This document shows positions 23,909 through 25,089 of a stretch of 25,089 bases of DNA, one piece after another. A program made the position numbers and the translations under genes. How positions within the stretch are numbered: position 1 is the first letter of the stretch; every line of letters starts with the position of its first letter. The notes beneath the pieces were generated by a model, which saw only the letters and a program-made list of their open reading frames with translations, was not told the origin of the DNA and searched no databases. The DNA lies in NCBI GenBank assembly GCA_030037055.1, contig JASHRZ010000457.1:1-25089 (forward strand), read 5' to 3'. The stretch comes from Alphaproteobacteria bacterium. Lineage in GTDB: Bacteria > Pseudomonadota > Alphaproteobacteria > ATCC43930 > CGMCC-115725.

Positions 23909-24095
23909 CTCGGGCCTCCCAAGGCAAAGCGTGCGGCCGGTTGCCGCGCAGGCAACTATTGACCGCGCCAGCTAACGCGGCGATTGCCGCGGCATTAAAA
24001 TATTTTCGTGAAAGTCCCGTTAGGGGCGCTGGAAGTGCTGTGCGTCGCCGCCGTCGGCCGAGAAAGGGGCGGGCTCTCCCGCGACGTGCCGGTGC

Positions 24096-25089
24096 TTAGG
24101 CAGGCTCGGCCGCCGCCGGCTCTTCGCTGAGCGCGCTGCGGCGTCGCCGGACGCTGGCGGATTTGAGCTGGCCGCAAGCGGCCATGATGTCCTCGCCGCG
24201 CGGCGTGCGCACCGGCGAAGAGTATCCCGCGGCGTTGACGATGTCGGAGAAGTGCTTGATCGCCGCCGTGCTCGAGCGCTCATAGCGCGCGCCGGGCCAG
24301 GGATTGAACGGGATCAGGTTCACCTTGGCAGGAACGCCGGCGATGAGCCGCACCAGCGCGCGCGCTTCGGCTGGACTGTCATTGACGCCCTTGAGCATGA
24401 CGTATTCGAAGGTGATGCGCCGCGCATTGCTCGAGCCGGGATATGTGCGGCACGCCTCGATGAGCTCGGCCAGCGGGTATTTCCTGTTGATCGGCACCAG
24501 GATGTCGCGCAGCTCGTCGGTCACGGCATGCAGCGAGATCGCGAGGTTGACGCCGAGCTCGGCGCCGCAGCGGCGGATCATCGGCACAATGCCCGAGGTC
24601 GAGAGCGTGATCTTCCGTCGCGACAGCGACAGCCCTTCGTGATCCATGACGATCTTCAGCGCCTGCGCCACATTGTCGTAATTGAAGAACGGCTCGCCCA
24701 TGCCCATGAGCACGATGTTGGTGAGCTGGCGATCGTCTTGCGGCGAGGGCCATTCGCCGAGCGCGTCGCGCGCCAGCATGACCTGGCCGACGATCTCCGC
24801 TGCACCGAGATTGCGCACGAGACGCTGGGTGCCGGTATGGCAGAATTTGCAGGTCAGCGTGCAGCCGACCTGCGAGGAGACGCAGAGCGTGCCGCGATCC
24901 TCCTCGGGGATGTGGACGCATTCCACTTCCTGACCGTCGGCAAAGCGCAGCAGCCATTTGCGCGTGCCGTCGAGCGAGGTGAGCGCCCGGGCCACTGCCG
25001 GCCGGCCGACGGTGTAGCGCTCGGCGAGCGCGGCGCGGAACGCCTTCGACAGCGTCGTCATGGCGGCGATGTCGGTGACGCCGCGGTTG
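24096..25089 (-). CDS. rlmN: Dual-specificity RNA methyltransferase RlmN (5' end outside window)
   Basis: 331 codons are visible. The frame continues past the right edge (NRGVTDIAAM and onwards), so the first 40-60 residues are missing and the internal ATG at 25059-25061 is not the true start. The radical-SAM cluster motif is CTLTCKFC; just before it, TLCVSSQVG holds the equivalent of E. coli C118, and the late MAACGQLK holds the methyl-carrying cysteine (C355 equivalent). GMGEPFFNYDN and LNPWPG-like FNPWPGARYERSS are also family marks. The enzyme methylates C2 of A2503 in 23S rRNA and A37 of some tRNAs, improving translational fidelity. The Ala-rich basic tail after residue 300 is ordinary. 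The lipoprotein gene lies 187 bp downstream on the same strand. Confidence 0.97.
   Translation of the reverse strand, partial: NRGVTDIAAMTTLSKAFRAALAERYTVGRPAVARALTSLDGTRKWLLRFADGQEVECVHIPEEDRGTLCVSSQVGCTLTCKFCHTGTQRLVRNLGAAEIVGQVMLARDALGEWPSPQDDRQLTNIVLMGMGEPFFNYDNVAQALKIVMDHEGLSLSRRKITLSTSGIVPMIRRCGAELGVNLAISLHAVTDELRDILVPINRKYPLAELIEACRTYPGSSNARRITFEYVMLKGVNDSPAEARALVRLIAGVPAKVNLIPFNPWPGARYERSSTAAIKHFSDIVNAAGYSSPVRTPRGEDIMAACGQLKSASVRRRRSALSEEPAAAEPA

Noticed and set aside
1..25089. CRISPR array, tRNA, transposase or phage genes
   Set aside because: No regular spaced repeats, no cloverleaf-type sequence and no integrase or transposase motif were seen on either strand.

Overview
The window is a chromosomal stretch of a GC-rich bacterium, most likely an alphaproteobacterium (Rhodospirillales or Hyphomicrobiales type). 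The signs are strong G/C bias at third codon positions, GGAGG ribosome binding sites, frequent GTG/TTG starts, a GlpD of the proteobacterial FAD type, an RlmN of the usual type, and a small Lpp/OprI-like lipoprotein beside an L,D-transpeptidase. No rRNA, tRNA, phage, transposase or CRISPR array was seen. Both ends cut a gene: cinA on the left and rlmN on the right, both on the minus strand.

Layout. 1-1493 (-): a CBS-pair protein and cinA. 1702-6718 (+): a ruined M3 oligopeptidase, a GloB-like metallo-hydrolase, a luciferase-like flavin oxidoreductase and a quinone-oxidoreductase-like MDR enzyme. 6719-7377: a gap without a recognisable gene. 7378-9455 (+): a SELENBP1/methanethiol-oxidase homologue and a coupled six-helix membrane protein. 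9599-12039 (-): argG followed by an enolase-superfamily enzyme. 12146-14270 (-): a Tat-signal F420/NADP-type oxidoreductase and a Tlc-like MFS transporter. 14441-17703 (-): a flavin monooxygenase, an alpha/beta-hydrolase (frameshifted) and an SDR, with a divergent TetR regulator at 17826-18488. 18705-21236: glpD (+), an SGNH hydrolase (-) and arsC (+). 21338-25089 (-): an orphan amino-acid-type binding protein, a wrecked L,D-transpeptidase, an intact Lpp-like lipoprotein and rlmN.

Three themes stand out. First, broken genes: the M3 peptidase has five frameshifts; the L,D-transpeptidase has six frameshifts, an in-frame amber codon and no normal N-terminus; the esterase has one frameshift that removes two of its three catalytic residues. 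Their neighbours are intact. Second, the TetR/FMO/esterase/SDR group looks like an oxygenative ketone-to-ester catabolic cassette, with a 12-bp perfect palindrome in the divergent promoter region. Third, the argG operon and the Tat-oxidoreductase operon share a near-identical promoter module of about 36 bp (TTGCCG, 16 bp, TATACT), and two copies of a GC-rich intergenic repeat flank the FMO cassette.

I did not find a clearly new defence or mobile system. The best candidates for something undescribed are the SELENBP1-membrane protein pair, the Tat-exported F420-type reductase paired with a nucleotide-transporter-like MFS protein, and the Lpp-like lipoprotein that has lost its neighbouring transpeptidase.
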